Notes: generated from the letters alone by a model not told the origin. A stretch of 64,000 nucleotides of DNA from an uncultured Roseobacter sp. (GCF_947491795.1 NZ_CANLKW010000003.1:248001-312000), one strand, 5' to 3'. Shown: positions 17,321-25,880, counted from the first letter of the stretch. Numbers and translations are program-made.

Positions 17321-18556
17321 ATGGTGCAGAGATCCCGGCGGGCCGAACGGGCGCTGGCGCATCTGCCGGGTGCAGACCCGGGCCTCGCGATGCTGGCCTT
17401 GTGGTGTGACGTGACCGACGCAGAGGACGGCACGCCGGATACAATCACCGCAGACCACCGCATATATGTCGGCGAAACCTTTGCCGCGCACCCGATGCAT
17501 GAACAGATTGGCCTGATCGGGCATCACATTCTGCATGTTGCCCTGCGTCACAGTGCCCGCGCCCAAGCCATGGCCGCACGCTGCGGAGCTGCTTTTGAGC
17601 CGGAAATCTATGCGCTGGCCTGCGATGCCGTTGCCAATGAAATCCTGGTCCAGGCAGGTCATGCCCTGCCCCGCCCTGCTGTTTTGTTGCGCAGCCTGCT
17701 GCGTGACGTCTTGCTGGAACCACAGGAGCCGGAGCACGCAATTCTGGCCCAGTGGGATACGGACAGGCTCTATGCCATACTGGCCGCTCAGGACGGCAGG
17801 GGGTGCACGCGGCGGCAAAAATACCAGCAGGCGCATGGTTTTCGTCCGGACGTGGAGCCAGGTGCAAAAGCAGCAAATGGCGCAATGCCACCCGACGAAT
17901 GGCGTGGCCATCTGGTGCGCGCAGCGGGTGCTGCTCAGGGTGCCGGTCGCGGGATCGGGCCGCTGCTGGCCGCCCTGGCAGAGACAGCACAGGACCGAAC
18001 CCCCTGGGAGGTGCTGTTGCGACGTCTGCTGGTCAGAGCAACTTCCCCGCAGCCCGGAAGGTCGTGGCGGCGACCGGACCGTGCCTGGGTTGCCGCAGAG
18101 GCAGACGCCCGGTCGCGCGGCGGACCTGAGCCTGTTTTTCAGCCTGGCCGATCGAGAGACAGGCTGCGCCCGCGCATTGTCATTGGTATGGACAGCTCCG
18201 GGTCTGTTCCCGACAGCCTACTGGCACGGTTTTCCGCAGAGTTCTCGGCCATCGCCAGGCGCACCGGCGCCGAAGTTCATCTGATGGCTTTCGACGAAAC
18301 AGTGTACCACCACATGGCCCCGATGGCCGGGGCGTCGGACAGGCTGCCCGATGATTTTCAGGTGCGTCGCGGTGGCGGCACAGCATTCATCGACGTGGTG
18401 GAAAAGGCCGCGGCTTTGCGCCCGTCAGCGCTGGTTGTGCTGACCGATTTGGAGGGGCCATTCGGTCCAGCCCCGCACATGCCTGTCATCTGGGCTGTTC
18501 CTGATGTGACGTCGATCACCCCACCCTTTGGCGAAGTCATCACCCTGACGCATTGA
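17321..18556 (+). CDS. DUF2201-type protein: metallopeptidase-like domain plus VWA domain
   Basis: A 411-residue protein. The N-terminal part resembles the putative metallopeptidase domain of DUF2201, but its metal motif reads H-H-I-L-H (residues 68-72), so the catalytic glutamate of HExxH is replaced by histidine. The family's second motif is present as ALACDAVANEIL. The C-terminal half is VWA-like, with a MIDAS motif DSSGS (aspartate about 291) and the threonine-aspartate in ALVVLTDLEG. It is translated directly after the MoxR-type ATPase, its expected partner. It is likely a non-proteolytic adaptor; the client is unknown. Confidence 0.8.
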   Translation: MVQRSRRAERALAHLPGADPGLAMLALWCDVTDAEDGTPDTITADHRIYVGETFAAHPMHEQIGLIGHHILHVALRHSARAQAMAARCGAAFEPEIYALACDAVANEILVQAGHALPRPAVLLRSLLRDVLLEPQEPEHAILAQWDTDRLYAILAAQDGRGCTRRQKYQQAHGFRPDVEPGAKAANGAMPPDEWRGHLVRAAGAAQGAGRGIGPLLAALAETAQDRTPWEVLLRRLLVRATSPQPGRSWRRPDRAWVAAEADARSRGGPEPVFQPGRSRDRLRPRIVIGMDSSGSVPDSLLARFSAEFSAIARRTGAEVHLMAFDETVYHHMAPMAGASDRLPDDFQVRRGGGTAFIDVVEKAAALRPSALVVLTDLEGPFGPAPHMPVIWAVPDVTSITPPFGEVITLTH

Positions 18557-18637
18557 CCCTGCCTGAAAGACCATAACCCGGGACATGAAACGCCCGCCGG
18601 TCCTCTGCGATATCCGCGATTGCCTGCTTTGCCTTGT

Positions 18638-19354
18638 TCAGGCCTGTGATGGCAGCCGCGCGACCCCCATGTAAATCACTGCCTGAACCGGCAGGGACCC
18701 GAAAACAAAATCTCCCCGTCTGTTCAGACCGCGCGGCCCCAGACCGGTGCTGGCACCGGGGACAAGCCCCGCTCCCGTCAGCGCAACGCGCAGTTCCGCG
18801 GGCCGGATAAACATTGCCGGGTCATGGGTGCCTTTTGGCAGCAGCCTCAGCAGATCCTCGGCTACGGTGACAACCACCGTCCGCGCGATAATGTTGCGGT
18901 TTATCGTATCATACAAAAAGAGCCCGCCCGGGCGCAGAACGCGGGCCACTTCTGCCAGCACCTGAGGCAGATCACGCACGTGCTCCAGCACATCCACACA
19001 GACCACGATGTCAAAGCTGTCGCTGGCATAGGGCAGCGCCTCGCCGTATCCGGTGTCATACCTGATCCCGAGCCCCTGCTCTGAGGCATGTGCACGTGCT
19101 GCCGCGACGGCCTCGGCCGCCGGATCGATACCTGTCACCTGCGCGCCGCGTTCGGCGAGCGCTTCGGCCATGAAACCACCGGCGCATCCAAGATCGAGCA
19201 CATCTGCGTCCTGCCAGTCAGCATAGGTGTCAAACCATTTCAGCCGTCCCGGCACCATATTCCGAAGCGTGCGGACCCATCGCACATCGTCGGACCACCA
19301 CTGCTGTGCGAAATCATCATAGATGCCAAGGTTGTTTCGCCCGGCACTGCTCAC
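18638..19354 (-). CDS. UbiG-like SAM-dependent O-methyltransferase
   Basis: A 238-residue class-I methyltransferase. SAM motif I is VLDLGCAGGFMAEAL, motif II contains VTGIDPAAEAV, and the post-motif region is FDIVVCVDVLEHV. The segment LFLYDTINRN and the later HDPAMFIRPAEL are reminiscent of UbiG/Coq3, which methylates ubiquinone precursors. The N-terminus YDDFAQQWWSDD also fits that family. It is the last gene of a minus-strand set with a UbiB-like kinase and a RegA-like regulator. It may be a UbiG paralog acting on another phenol, so no symbol is given. Confidence 0.7.
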   Translation of the reverse strand: MSSAGRNNLGIYDDFAQQWWSDDVRWVRTLRNMVPGRLKWFDTYADWQDADVLDLGCAGGFMAEALAERGAQVTGIDPAAEAVAAARAHASEQGLGIRYDTGYGEALPYASDSFDIVVCVDVLEHVRDLPQVLAEVARVLRPGGLFLYDTINRNIIARTVVVTVAEDLLRLLPKGTHDPAMFIRPAELRVALTGAGLVPGASTGLGPRGLNRRGDFVFGSLPVQAVIYMGVARLPSQA

Positions 19355-19400
19355 AAAAGCACCCGGGGGATGTCGCTGACCGTTTTCGCATTCACGACCA

Positions 19401-19958
19401 TCAGGAGGCTTCTTCCTGATCCTGATGGCGTTTGAGAATACGCTGCAGGGTCCGCCTGTGCATGTTCAGCAGGCGCGCGGCCTGAGAGACATTGCGACCT
19501 GCTGCCTCGAACACGGTTTCAATGTGGGCGATCCGGGCCTCGTCAGGGGAAATCGGTGCTTCGGGCGGGGCCGGCTGGGTGTTGCGGGGCGCCGTGAGCG
19601 CGGCAATGATTTCATCCGCGCCTTCGGGTTTTGCGAGATAGTCCACAGCACCCGCTTTGATCGCTGCTACCACCGTCGGCGTATTGCCGTAACCGGTCAG
19701 CACGACAGCGCGTGCTGACGGCCATGTGTCCCGAAGCAGGTCAATGATCTCGAGCCCATTGCCGTCCCCGAGCCGCAGGTCGACCACGGCAAAATCGATC
19801 CGTGCCTGCGCGATGGCATCGCGCGCCTCGCTGACGGTACCCAGACAAATGGTGTGATATCCGCGCCGGGTCATCGCTTTGTCCAGACGCGACCGAAAGG
19901 TCACGTCATCATCAAGGATCAGAAACGTGCCTCCACGTCCGGCTTTATCGCTTTTCAT
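19401..19958 (-). CDS. RegA/PrrA/ActR-type response regulator
   Basis: A 185-residue response regulator. The receiver has acidic pocket LILDDD, phospho-acceptor aspartate 60 in FAVVDLRLGDGNGLEI, VVLTGYG and a lysine in DYLAKPEG. A short proline-rich linker leads to a Fis-type helix-turn-helix (RNVSQAARLLNMHRRTLQRI), nearly the RegA signature. The receiver differs more from RegA than the helix-turn-helix does, which suggests a paralog. ATG 19958 follows AAAGGAG. No regB-like kinase or senC is adjacent. It sits between a UbiB-like and a UbiG-like gene, 35 and 47 bases away. RegB/RegA systems respond to the quinone pool, so the context is suggestive. Confidence 0.85.
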   Translation of the reverse strand: MKSDKAGRGGTFLILDDDVTFRSRLDKAMTRRGYHTICLGTVSEARDAIAQARIDFAVVDLRLGDGNGLEIIDLLRDTWPSARAVVLTGYGNTPTVVAAIKAGAVDYLAKPEGADEIIAALTAPRNTQPAPPEAPISPDEARIAHIETVFEAAGRNVSQAARLLNMHRRTLQRILKRHQDQEEAS

Positions 19959-19992
19959 CTCAAACTCCTTTGAGAAGAATACGGGCCGCGTT

Positions 19993-21360
19993 TCAGACGG
20001 GATCACCATCGCGGCATTCTGTCGCGAATGTGCCTGCCCGCAGCACCGGCGCCAGAACCCTGTCCAGATCGACCCGCGCCCTGAGGCGGGTCGCCAGAAG
20101 GTACATACCGCCCACTTTGCGCTGCAGAAACAATGCGTCTGCAGGCGGAATGACCCAATAATCACCCTGCGCCGCAAAATCCATGCCTGCCTGACGCAGC
20201 CGTCCAATCAGATCGCTCTGGCCGAAATCAAAAACGCCACCCGATCGCAGAGGGGCCATGGCCATGTCAAACATATTCCATATCGCTTCTGCATGATGCG
20301 GGCGTGTGTCTGTCGCCAGAAATCCAATCGTTTCCAGACAGGACAAAACAGCATCACGGTCCCCATCGAGACCCGCGCGAAAAAGCCCGCGGTATTGGCC
20401 TGTCAGTTGCGCGGGTATGGAACGACTGGCCCCGAAATCCATCAGGACGATCTGACCGCTGTCCGCGTCCCAGGCATAGTTGGCAAAGTTCGGATCGGTC
20501 TGCATCAGCCCATATTCAAATATCTCCTGCATCATCAGCAGGATCAGGCGGGACACCACGTGGTCGCGTATGTCCTGCGGTGCGCTGCTCAACTGATCCA
20601 CAGATCTGCCCGGCATGTAGCTCATGGCCAGAATACTGTCCGTCGTCAGATCGTTATGCAGCTCCGGCACCAAAAGGTCCGGATCATCCGACAGCAGCTC
20701 GCCGAAACGCGCCATCATCAGGCCCTCACGCGCATAGTCTGCTTCTTCATGCAACTGGCGACGCGCCTCGCCCAGCAACGGCTCTATGTCCAGCTCGCGC
20801 GGCAGCAGACGGGACATTCGCAGCAGCAGTGCGACGTTGGCAACATCACTGTCGATACTGCGCCGCACCCCGGGATACTGTACCTTGATCGCCAGATCAT
20901 GACCATCACGGGTGCGCGCGCGGTGCACCTGCCCGATGGAGGCCGCTGCAATGGGACGTACGTCGAAACGGTCAAACCGCTTCATAAAATCCTGACCCCA
21001 GTGACGGATCAGAACCGTTTTCAGCTGTCGGGGCGGCATGAAATCCGCGTCATTGCGCAATCGCGCGAGGATCTCTGCCATCTCAGGTGGCAGAAAGTCA
21101 TCGCCCTCCATCGACAACAGCTGCCCCATTTTCATCGCAGCGCCCCGCATCCGCGAAAGCTCCCGCGTGATCCGACCGAGATTTGCCGGTGTCAGAACCA
21201 GCCGGTCCACCCGGGGGCTTGACCCGCTCAGCCATTCGCGACCGCCATGAAAGGCCACGTTTCCTGCCACGCCAAGCGCCATACCCCCCAGTCGTGACAG
21301 ACGCGACAGGCGCGTCCCCGGAACGGCAATGCCTCTGGGTGTCTGGCGGGTATCTGACAT
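19993..21360 (-). CDS. ABC1/AarF/UbiB-family atypical kinase
   Basis: A 455-residue member of the ABC1/UbiB family. The signature is in RGAAMKMGQLLSM (KxGQ), then AAASIGQVHRA (alanine-rich nucleotide loop), LAIKVQYPG with the catalytic lysine, EEADYAREG, and the metal-binding region QTDPNFANYAWD plus LMDFGAS. Such proteins support ubiquinone biosynthesis through an ATPase activity on lipid intermediates. It lacks the long hydrophobic C-terminus of enterobacterial UbiB and is closer to the soluble ADCK/UbiB-like type. It is the first gene of the operon with the RegA-like and UbiG-like genes. Confidence 0.85.
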   Translation of the reverse strand: MSDTRQTPRGIAVPGTRLSRLSRLGGMALGVAGNVAFHGGREWLSGSSPRVDRLVLTPANLGRITRELSRMRGAAMKMGQLLSMEGDDFLPPEMAEILARLRNDADFMPPRQLKTVLIRHWGQDFMKRFDRFDVRPIAAASIGQVHRARTRDGHDLAIKVQYPGVRRSIDSDVANVALLLRMSRLLPRELDIEPLLGEARRQLHEEADYAREGLMMARFGELLSDDPDLLVPELHNDLTTDSILAMSYMPGRSVDQLSSAPQDIRDHVVSRLILLMMQEIFEYGLMQTDPNFANYAWDADSGQIVLMDFGASRSIPAQLTGQYRGLFRAGLDGDRDAVLSCLETIGFLATDTRPHHAEAIWNMFDMAMAPLRSGGVFDFGQSDLIGRLRQAGMDFAAQGDYWVIPPADALFLQRKVGGMYLLATRLRARVDLDRVLAPVLRAGTFATECRDGDPV

Positions 21361-21499
21361 TTCAGCCTTTCAAAACTGCTCAGGCTGAGAGTTAGGGCAC
21401 CCGTCCCCGAAACCAATGCAATCGCGCGTTTCGCGGAGTGTTTTGCAAAAACAGTGGCAATTTTTCAGAACAGCAGCGAAGGTAGCCGTGGGTGAAGTA

Positions 21500-21529
21500 A
21501 GCGACGGGGCATCGTCGCTGTGTTTTTTT
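21500..21529 (+). terminator. Terminator-like hairpin in the leader of the ammonia-lyase gene (possible attenuator)
   Basis: AGCGACG and CGTCGCT form a perfect 7-bp stem around a six-base loop, followed by GTG and seven T residues (21523-21529). This is the form of an intrinsic terminator on the plus strand. It ends one base before the GGGGAA ribosome site of the gene starting at 21540. No plus-strand gene lies upstream, so it would stop only the leader transcript or antisense transcripts from the divergent UbiB-like region. Confidence 0.6.
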
Positions 21530-21539
21530 GGGGAACTAC

Positions 21540-22598
21540 GTGGTCCAATCTTTGTCAAATCCGTTTCGCGGCACCGGCCTGCCTGCGGATAGCAGTGTGC
21601 AGAAACTGTACCCGTCTGAAAACGCGCGGGCCGTTTCAGAACTGCTCGCCCTGTGTCCTAAACATGTTGAGACACCACTGGTCGATGCGCAGGAAGTTGC
21701 GATGGCCGCCGGTGTCAGACAAGTCAGCATCAAAGACGAACGCACGCGCATGGGGCTGGGGAGTTTCAAAGCTCTGGGTGCGGCCTATGCCATCGCACAG
21801 GACGCACAGCGTGCGCAGGCGGGCGACTGGGCGACAGCCCTCACTGAGCGGGTGTATGTAACTGCCAGCGCTGGCAACCATGGCCTGTCCGTTGCGGCGG
21901 GTGCGCGGATTTTCGGTGCACAGGCCGTGATCTATCTGGCAAAGAGCGTGCCCGAAGCATTTGCCGAACGTCTGACCCAGACCGGTGCGCGGGTGGTCCG
22001 TGCCGGGGATACCTATGAGCAGAGCATGCAGGCCGCAGCAGATGCCGCTGACGCCAACGGGTGGCAGCTGCTCTCTGACAGTTCCTGGGCAGGATACACC
22101 GAATGGCCGGGCGCGGTGATGGAAGGATACCTGCAGATGGGTGCGGAAATATCCGCACAGCTGACAGAGGCACCGGATTACATCCTGCTGCAGGCAGGAG
22201 TGGGCGGCATGGCGGCAGCACTGGCCGCGCATTTCCGAGCCGAATGGGGCGATGCACCTGTAATTGCAGTGGTCGAGCCCGAAGCCGCCCCGGCGCTGAT
22301 CGAGAGCATTCGCGCAGGACGGCTGACCGACACCGCAGGGCCGGTGTCGCAGATGGGACGTCTGGATTGCAAAACCCCTTCGATGATCGCGCTGGAGGGT
22401 CTTGCCCGGGATGCCGATCTGTTTCTGACAATCACAGAAGAAGAAGCCGCCGCCGGTGTTGCATCGCTGGCACCATTTGGTTTTGAGACGACGCCGTCGG
22501 GGGGCGCGGGGCTCGCTGCGCTGTTGTCCGGCGCACCGGGGTGCGATGCCGAAACTTCTGTACTGGCCGTTCTGAGCGAAGGCCCGGAGGATGTCTGA
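21540..22598 (+). CDS. PLP-dependent ammonia-lyase, diaminopropionate ammonia-lyase-like
   Basis: A 352-residue fold-type II PLP enzyme. The Schiff-base lysine is in RMGLGSFKALGAAYA, the glycine-rich loop in TASAGNHGLSVAAG, and a phosphate-cup region in LLQAGVGGMAAAL. SSWAGYTEWPGAVMEGY is close to the YgeX/DpaL type, which converts 2,3-diaminopropionate to pyruvate and ammonia. GTG at 21540 follows GGGGAA at good spacing. Its end overlaps the M24 peptidase gene by eight bases. A threonine-dehydratase-like activity on another amino acid, as for EutB in ectoine use, cannot be excluded. Confidence 0.78.
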   Translation: MVQSLSNPFRGTGLPADSSVQKLYPSENARAVSELLALCPKHVETPLVDAQEVAMAAGVRQVSIKDERTRMGLGSFKALGAAYAIAQDAQRAQAGDWATALTERVYVTASAGNHGLSVAAGARIFGAQAVIYLAKSVPEAFAERLTQTGARVVRAGDTYEQSMQAAADAADANGWQLLSDSSWAGYTEWPGAVMEGYLQMGAEISAQLTEAPDYILLQAGVGGMAAALAAHFRAEWGDAPVIAVVEPEAAPALIESIRAGRLTDTAGPVSQMGRLDCKTPSMIALEGLARDADLFLTITEEEAAAGVASLAPFGFETTPSGGAGLAALLSGAPGCDAETSVLAVLSEGPEDV

Positions 22599-23754
22599 CC
22601 CGGCGACGCGGTTCCCGGCAAGTGAATTCCGAAACCGCGTTGACGCGCTGCAGGCGGGATTGCAGGCATCTGATACCGACGCCCTGCTGCTGACGTCTCC
22701 TGCTGATATCTTCTATGTCACTGGTTTTCTGACGCGATTCTGGGAAAGCCCGGCACGACCATGGTTTGTCATTGTGCCCGCGCGCTCCGCCCCCATTGCC
22801 GTTATCCCTTCGATCGGCCTGGAACTGATGTCGAAGTGCTGGATCAAGGACATCCGTACCTGGGACGCGCCCTTTCCAGGCGATGACGGTGTCACGCTGC
22901 TCGCTGACACGCTGCGGTCAGTCATTCCCGAAAACGGGCGGCTTGGGATACCGATGGGCGCGGAAACTCACGTGCGCATGCCGCTTGCGGATTTCCAGAA
23001 AGTTGTCGCGCTGCTGACCCCACGCCGGGTCGTGGATGCAACAGAAACGCTGCAACGTGTGCGTGAGATAAAGTCTGATGCCGAGATAGAGCGGATCAGG
23101 GCAACCTGCCGCAGCGCTGACCTTGCCTTCGGCCAGATCGCGGATATCGCAGCGGCAGGCATGCCCATGGAGCAGGTATTCCGCGATTTTCAGATCGCCC
23201 TGCTGGCCGCAGGCGCAGACTGGGTCAGCTATGTCGCCGGGGGCGCAGGCCGTGGCGGGTACAGTGACGTCATCTCGCCCGCCCCAAGGCGAAAGCTTGC
23301 GCCTGGTGATCTGCTGATGCTGGATACCGGTGCGGTCAGAGGCGGATACTTTTGCGATTTTGACAGGAACTTTTCAATCGGACGGGCCGACGATGCGTGC
23401 AGGCGCGCCTATGATGCGCTCTTTCAGGCGACGGAGACTGTCCTGCAGGACCTGCGTCCGGGCAACAGGGCCTGCGACGTTCACCGTATGCTTTCTGACG
23501 GGCTCAAAGACGCCGGTGCGACGCCAGGCGGTGGCAGGCTCGGGCATGGTCTGGGAATAACTCTGACAGAATGGCCCTCGTTCATTCCCGCGGATCAGAC
23601 AGAACTGCGCGAAGGCATGGTGCTGACCATCGAACCCAGCGTCGAAATCAGCCCCGGGCGCTTCATGGTGCACGAAGAAAACATTGTTCTGCGTGAAAAC
23701 GGCCCCGAGCTTCTGAGCCGCCGCGCGGCAACCGAGCTGCCTGTACTGGTGTGA
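22591..23754 (+). CDS. M24-family metallohydrolase (Xaa-Pro peptidase/ectoine hydrolase-like)
   Basis: A 387-residue pita-bread metallohydrolase. A creatinase-type N-terminal domain (about residues 1-150) contains DIFYVTGFLTRFW. The M24 domain has likely metal ligands in LMLDTGAVRGGYFCDFDRN, GRLGHGLG, TIEPSVEI and VHEENIV. The family covers aminopeptidase P, creatinase, DMSP lyase DddP and ectoine hydrolase DoeA/EutD. It lies between an ammonia-lyase and an Asp/Glu racemase-family gene, a combination like the ectoine eut/doe clusters. The substrate is probably an N-acyl or peptide-bonded diamino acid; this is inference. Confidence 0.8.
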   Translation: MSDPATRFPASEFRNRVDALQAGLQASDTDALLLTSPADIFYVTGFLTRFWESPARPWFVIVPARSAPIAVIPSIGLELMSKCWIKDIRTWDAPFPGDDGVTLLADTLRSVIPENGRLGIPMGAETHVRMPLADFQKVVALLTPRRVVDATETLQRVREIKSDAEIERIRATCRSADLAFGQIADIAAAGMPMEQVFRDFQIALLAAGADWVSYVAGGAGRGGYSDVISPAPRRKLAPGDLLMLDTGAVRGGYFCDFDRNFSIGRADDACRRAYDALFQATETVLQDLRPGNRACDVHRMLSDGLKDAGATPGGGRLGHGLGITLTEWPSFIPADQTELREGMVLTIEPSVEISPGRFMVHEENIVLRENGPELLSRRAATELPVLV

Positions 23755-23758
23755 AAAT

Positions 23759-24520
23759 ATGGAGAATTTCCCCTATCAACTGACAGGCCCGATTGGCACC
23801 GGTGCGACGCTGGGGCTTGTGGTGCTGCAGACAGATGAAACCGTTGAGCAGGACTTTCGCCGCCTTTTCCGTGCAGATGACACGGCACTTTATGTGACAC
23901 GCATTCCCAGCGGCGCAGACGTTACACCCGACACCCTGCGCGCCATGCAAAAGGCTCTGCCGGAGGCAACCAGACTGCTGCCCGCTGCTGCAGAATTCGA
24001 CTGTGTCAGTTACTGCTGCACCTCCGGCGCGACACTGATCGGCCCGGACAACGTCGCCCGTATTGTACGCGAGAATGCGAGCGTACGTGCGGTTACCGAC
24101 CCGCTGACAGCGTCCAGGGCGGCCTGCAAAGCTGTCGGCGCGGAAAAGCTGGCCATCGTTTCTCCTTATATCGCTGCGGTCGCGGCCCCCATAAGCGACG
24201 CTTTCTCAGAGGCGGGCTTCAAGGTGACGGGCGCTCTGTCTTTTGGCGAGGAGATCGAAGCGCGCGTGGCGCGAATTGATCCCGCATCCATCCACACCGC
24301 CGCGCTCAGTGCAGGAGAAAGCAGTGACTGTGACGCGGTTTTCCTGTCCTGCACGAACCTGCGCACGCTGGATATCATCGACGATCTGGAAGAGCGCCTT
24401 GGCAAGCCGGTGATCAGCAGCAATCAGGCGCTGGCCTGGCACACGGCGGGTCTGGCGGGGGGAACAGCGCTCGATCACCCACCCGGCAGGCTATTCCGCC
24501 ACCCGGGATCCGGATCGTAG
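23759..24520 (+). CDS. Asp/Glu racemase-superfamily protein (maleate isomerase/EutA-like)
   Basis: A 253-residue protein of the Asp/Glu/hydantoin racemase and maleate cis-trans isomerase superfamily. The two catalytic cysteines are in YCCTSGATL and FLSCTNLRT, and the N-terminal GATLGLVVLQTDETVE fits the arylmalonate decarboxylase/EutA group. It begins four bases after the M24 gene, so the three genes form one operon. In ectoine catabolic clusters, EutA occupies this role with unclear activity. Racemisation or isomerisation of an amino or dicarboxylic acid is likely. Confidence 0.75.
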   Translation: MENFPYQLTGPIGTGATLGLVVLQTDETVEQDFRRLFRADDTALYVTRIPSGADVTPDTLRAMQKALPEATRLLPAAAEFDCVSYCCTSGATLIGPDNVARIVRENASVRAVTDPLTASRAACKAVGAEKLAIVSPYIAAVAAPISDAFSEAGFKVTGALSFGEEIEARVARIDPASIHTAALSAGESSDCDAVFLSCTNLRTLDIIDDLEERLGKPVISSNQALAWHTAGLAGGTALDHPPGRLFRHPGSGS

Positions 24521-24532
24521 AGGACCGGCCGT

Positions 24533-25198
24533 TCAGGTCAGGTCAGCGGTCTGCCAGTCGTCAAAACGCGCAGCCGCTGGCAGATCCGTCAGTGGCGCGT
24601 TCAGATACCCGCCAGAGAACAGACGAAACTTCACCCCGGCATTTTGTGCTGTGTGAAAATCCACGGCACTGTCGCCCACGTACAGCGCCTGATCCGGAGC
24701 AACGCCAAGTGCGTTCAGACAGGACAACAAAGGGTCTGCATCCGGTTTACGGGCCAGACCCTCGCGGGCCCCTGTTATAGTCTCAAAGTACTGGCTCAGG
24801 CCAAGATCGTCGCAGATCATATGTGCCGGCCTTTCAGGTTTGTTGGTGCAGACGCCCATCAGACAGCCCGCGTCCCGCAGCACCTCCAGACAGGCAGTTA
24901 CGCCGGGATAAGGCACCGTGAGCCGGGTCATATTGGCTTCATAGACTTTCAGGAACACTTGCAGGGCTTTGCGATGCAGCATCTCGTCCGAGCCGCCGGT
25001 CGCCGTTAAAGCCAGATCAACAAGAACAGGCACACCATTGCCGATAAAGGATATTACCTGATCCAGGCTGATCCTGTCGCGGTCCAGCGTCGACAGCGTT
25101 TCATTCACAGCAAAGTGCAGATCGGGCGCGCTGTGCACAAGCGTGCCATCGAGATCAAAGATGACCGCTGCCGGCAGCCCCGCGCCTTTTTGGCTCAC
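24533..25198 (-). CDS. gph: HAD phosphatase, phosphoglycolate phosphatase-like
   Basis: A 221-residue HAD hydrolase. Motif I is FDLDGTLVHSAPD, motif II in GVCTNKP, motif III lysine in LARKPDADP, and motif IV in YVGDSAVD. The layout of a C1-type helical cap and the sequence IGNGVPVLVD match Gph, which clears 2-phosphoglycolate formed during DNA repair or Rubisco oxygenation. The start GTG at 25198 overlaps the stop of gapR as GTGA, so the two are coupled. Other small phosphoesters remain possible substrates. Confidence 0.8.
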   Translation of the reverse strand: MSQKGAGLPAAVIFDLDGTLVHSAPDLHFAVNETLSTLDRDRISLDQVISFIGNGVPVLVDLALTATGGSDEMLHRKALQVFLKVYEANMTRLTVPYPGVTACLEVLRDAGCLMGVCTNKPERPAHMICDDLGLSQYFETITGAREGLARKPDADPLLSCLNALGVAPDQALYVGDSAVDFHTAQNAGVKFRLFSGGYLNAPLTDLPAAARFDDWQTADLT

Positions 25199-25482
25199 GT
25201 CATGCCCAGCGCTTCTTTGTACATCTCCAGAACCGCTTCTTCTTCGGCGATGTCATCGGCATCACGTTTGCGCAGAGCAATCACCTTGCGCAGAACTTTG
25301 GTGTCATACCCGCGCGCCTTGGCTTCGGCCATCACTTCCTTCTGCTGTTCGGCAATGTCTTTTTTTTCTGCATCCAGGCGTTCGATCCGCTCGACAAACT
25401 GGCGCAGCTCACCCGAGGACGCGCGATATGTGGCATCGGCCTGGGATTCTGTGGCGGTAGGGTCTGTGGCGGTGTCACTCAT
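25195..25482 (-). CDS. gapR: GapR-family nucleoid-associated protein (DUF2312)
   Basis: A 95-residue alpha-helical, charged protein of the DUF2312/GapR family, conserved in Alphaproteobacteria. The core is SGELRQFVERIERLDAEKKD, then KARGYDTKVLRKVIALRK, with an acidic C-terminal helix. In Caulobacter GapR binds overtwisted DNA ahead of polymerases and supports replication. The length matches the family. It is first in a two-gene unit with the phosphoglycolate phosphatase. Confidence 0.88.
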   Translation of the reverse strand: MSDTATDPTATESQADATYRASSGELRQFVERIERLDAEKKDIAEQQKEVMAEAKARGYDTKVLRKVIALRKRDADDIAEEEAVLEMYKEALGMT

Positions 25483-25637
25483 GATGCGCTCCTGGTGCGA
25501 TGTGGATCAGCTGTCTGCCTACCGCCCTGCCTGCGCTGCTGCAAGCAGGTTTGACGCACCCCTTCCGACCCTGCGGCATTCAGGCGCGCATGCCCTGCTC
25601 TTGCCAACGGCCCTGCGATTGAGTAGCCACCGCGAAC

Positions 25638-25880
25638 ATGGAAAACAGCAGTCCAACAACCATTTTCGACATCATCATCTGGTCGGGTGCGGGCGTGTCG
25701 CTCCTGGGCCTTGCAGGTCTGGTTTGGTGCATTGTCTACGTGGCCCGCGCCCGCCGCGCCAGGCTGTCGGATGAGGACATGCGTGCGGTGCTCGCGAGAG
25801 CGCTGCCATTCAACCTGGGCGCATTGTTTTTGTCTGTGATCGGCCTTGTCCTGGTAATAATCGGCATCTTTCTGGGCTGA
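25638..25880 (+). CDS. Small two-helix membrane protein
   Basis: An 80-residue protein with two hydrophobic helices (IIIWSGAGVSLLGLAGLVWC; LFLSVIGLVLVIIGIFLG) joined by a basic and acidic loop (ARARRARLSDEDMRAVLARA). I recognise no characterised family, although such small proteins are common in the Roseobacter group. It is divergent from gapR and lies 63 bases before the persulfide-type hydrolase gene, with which it could be cotranscribed. No function can be given. Confidence 0.65.
   Translation: MENSSPTTIFDIIIWSGAGVSLLGLAGLVWCIVYVARARRARLSDEDMRAVLARALPFNLGALFLSVIGLVLVIIGIFLG

Noticed and set aside
19401..19958. The canonical regA of a regB-senC-regA cluster
   Set aside because: No regB or senC lies nearby and the receiver sequence departs from typical RegA, so a paralog is more likely.
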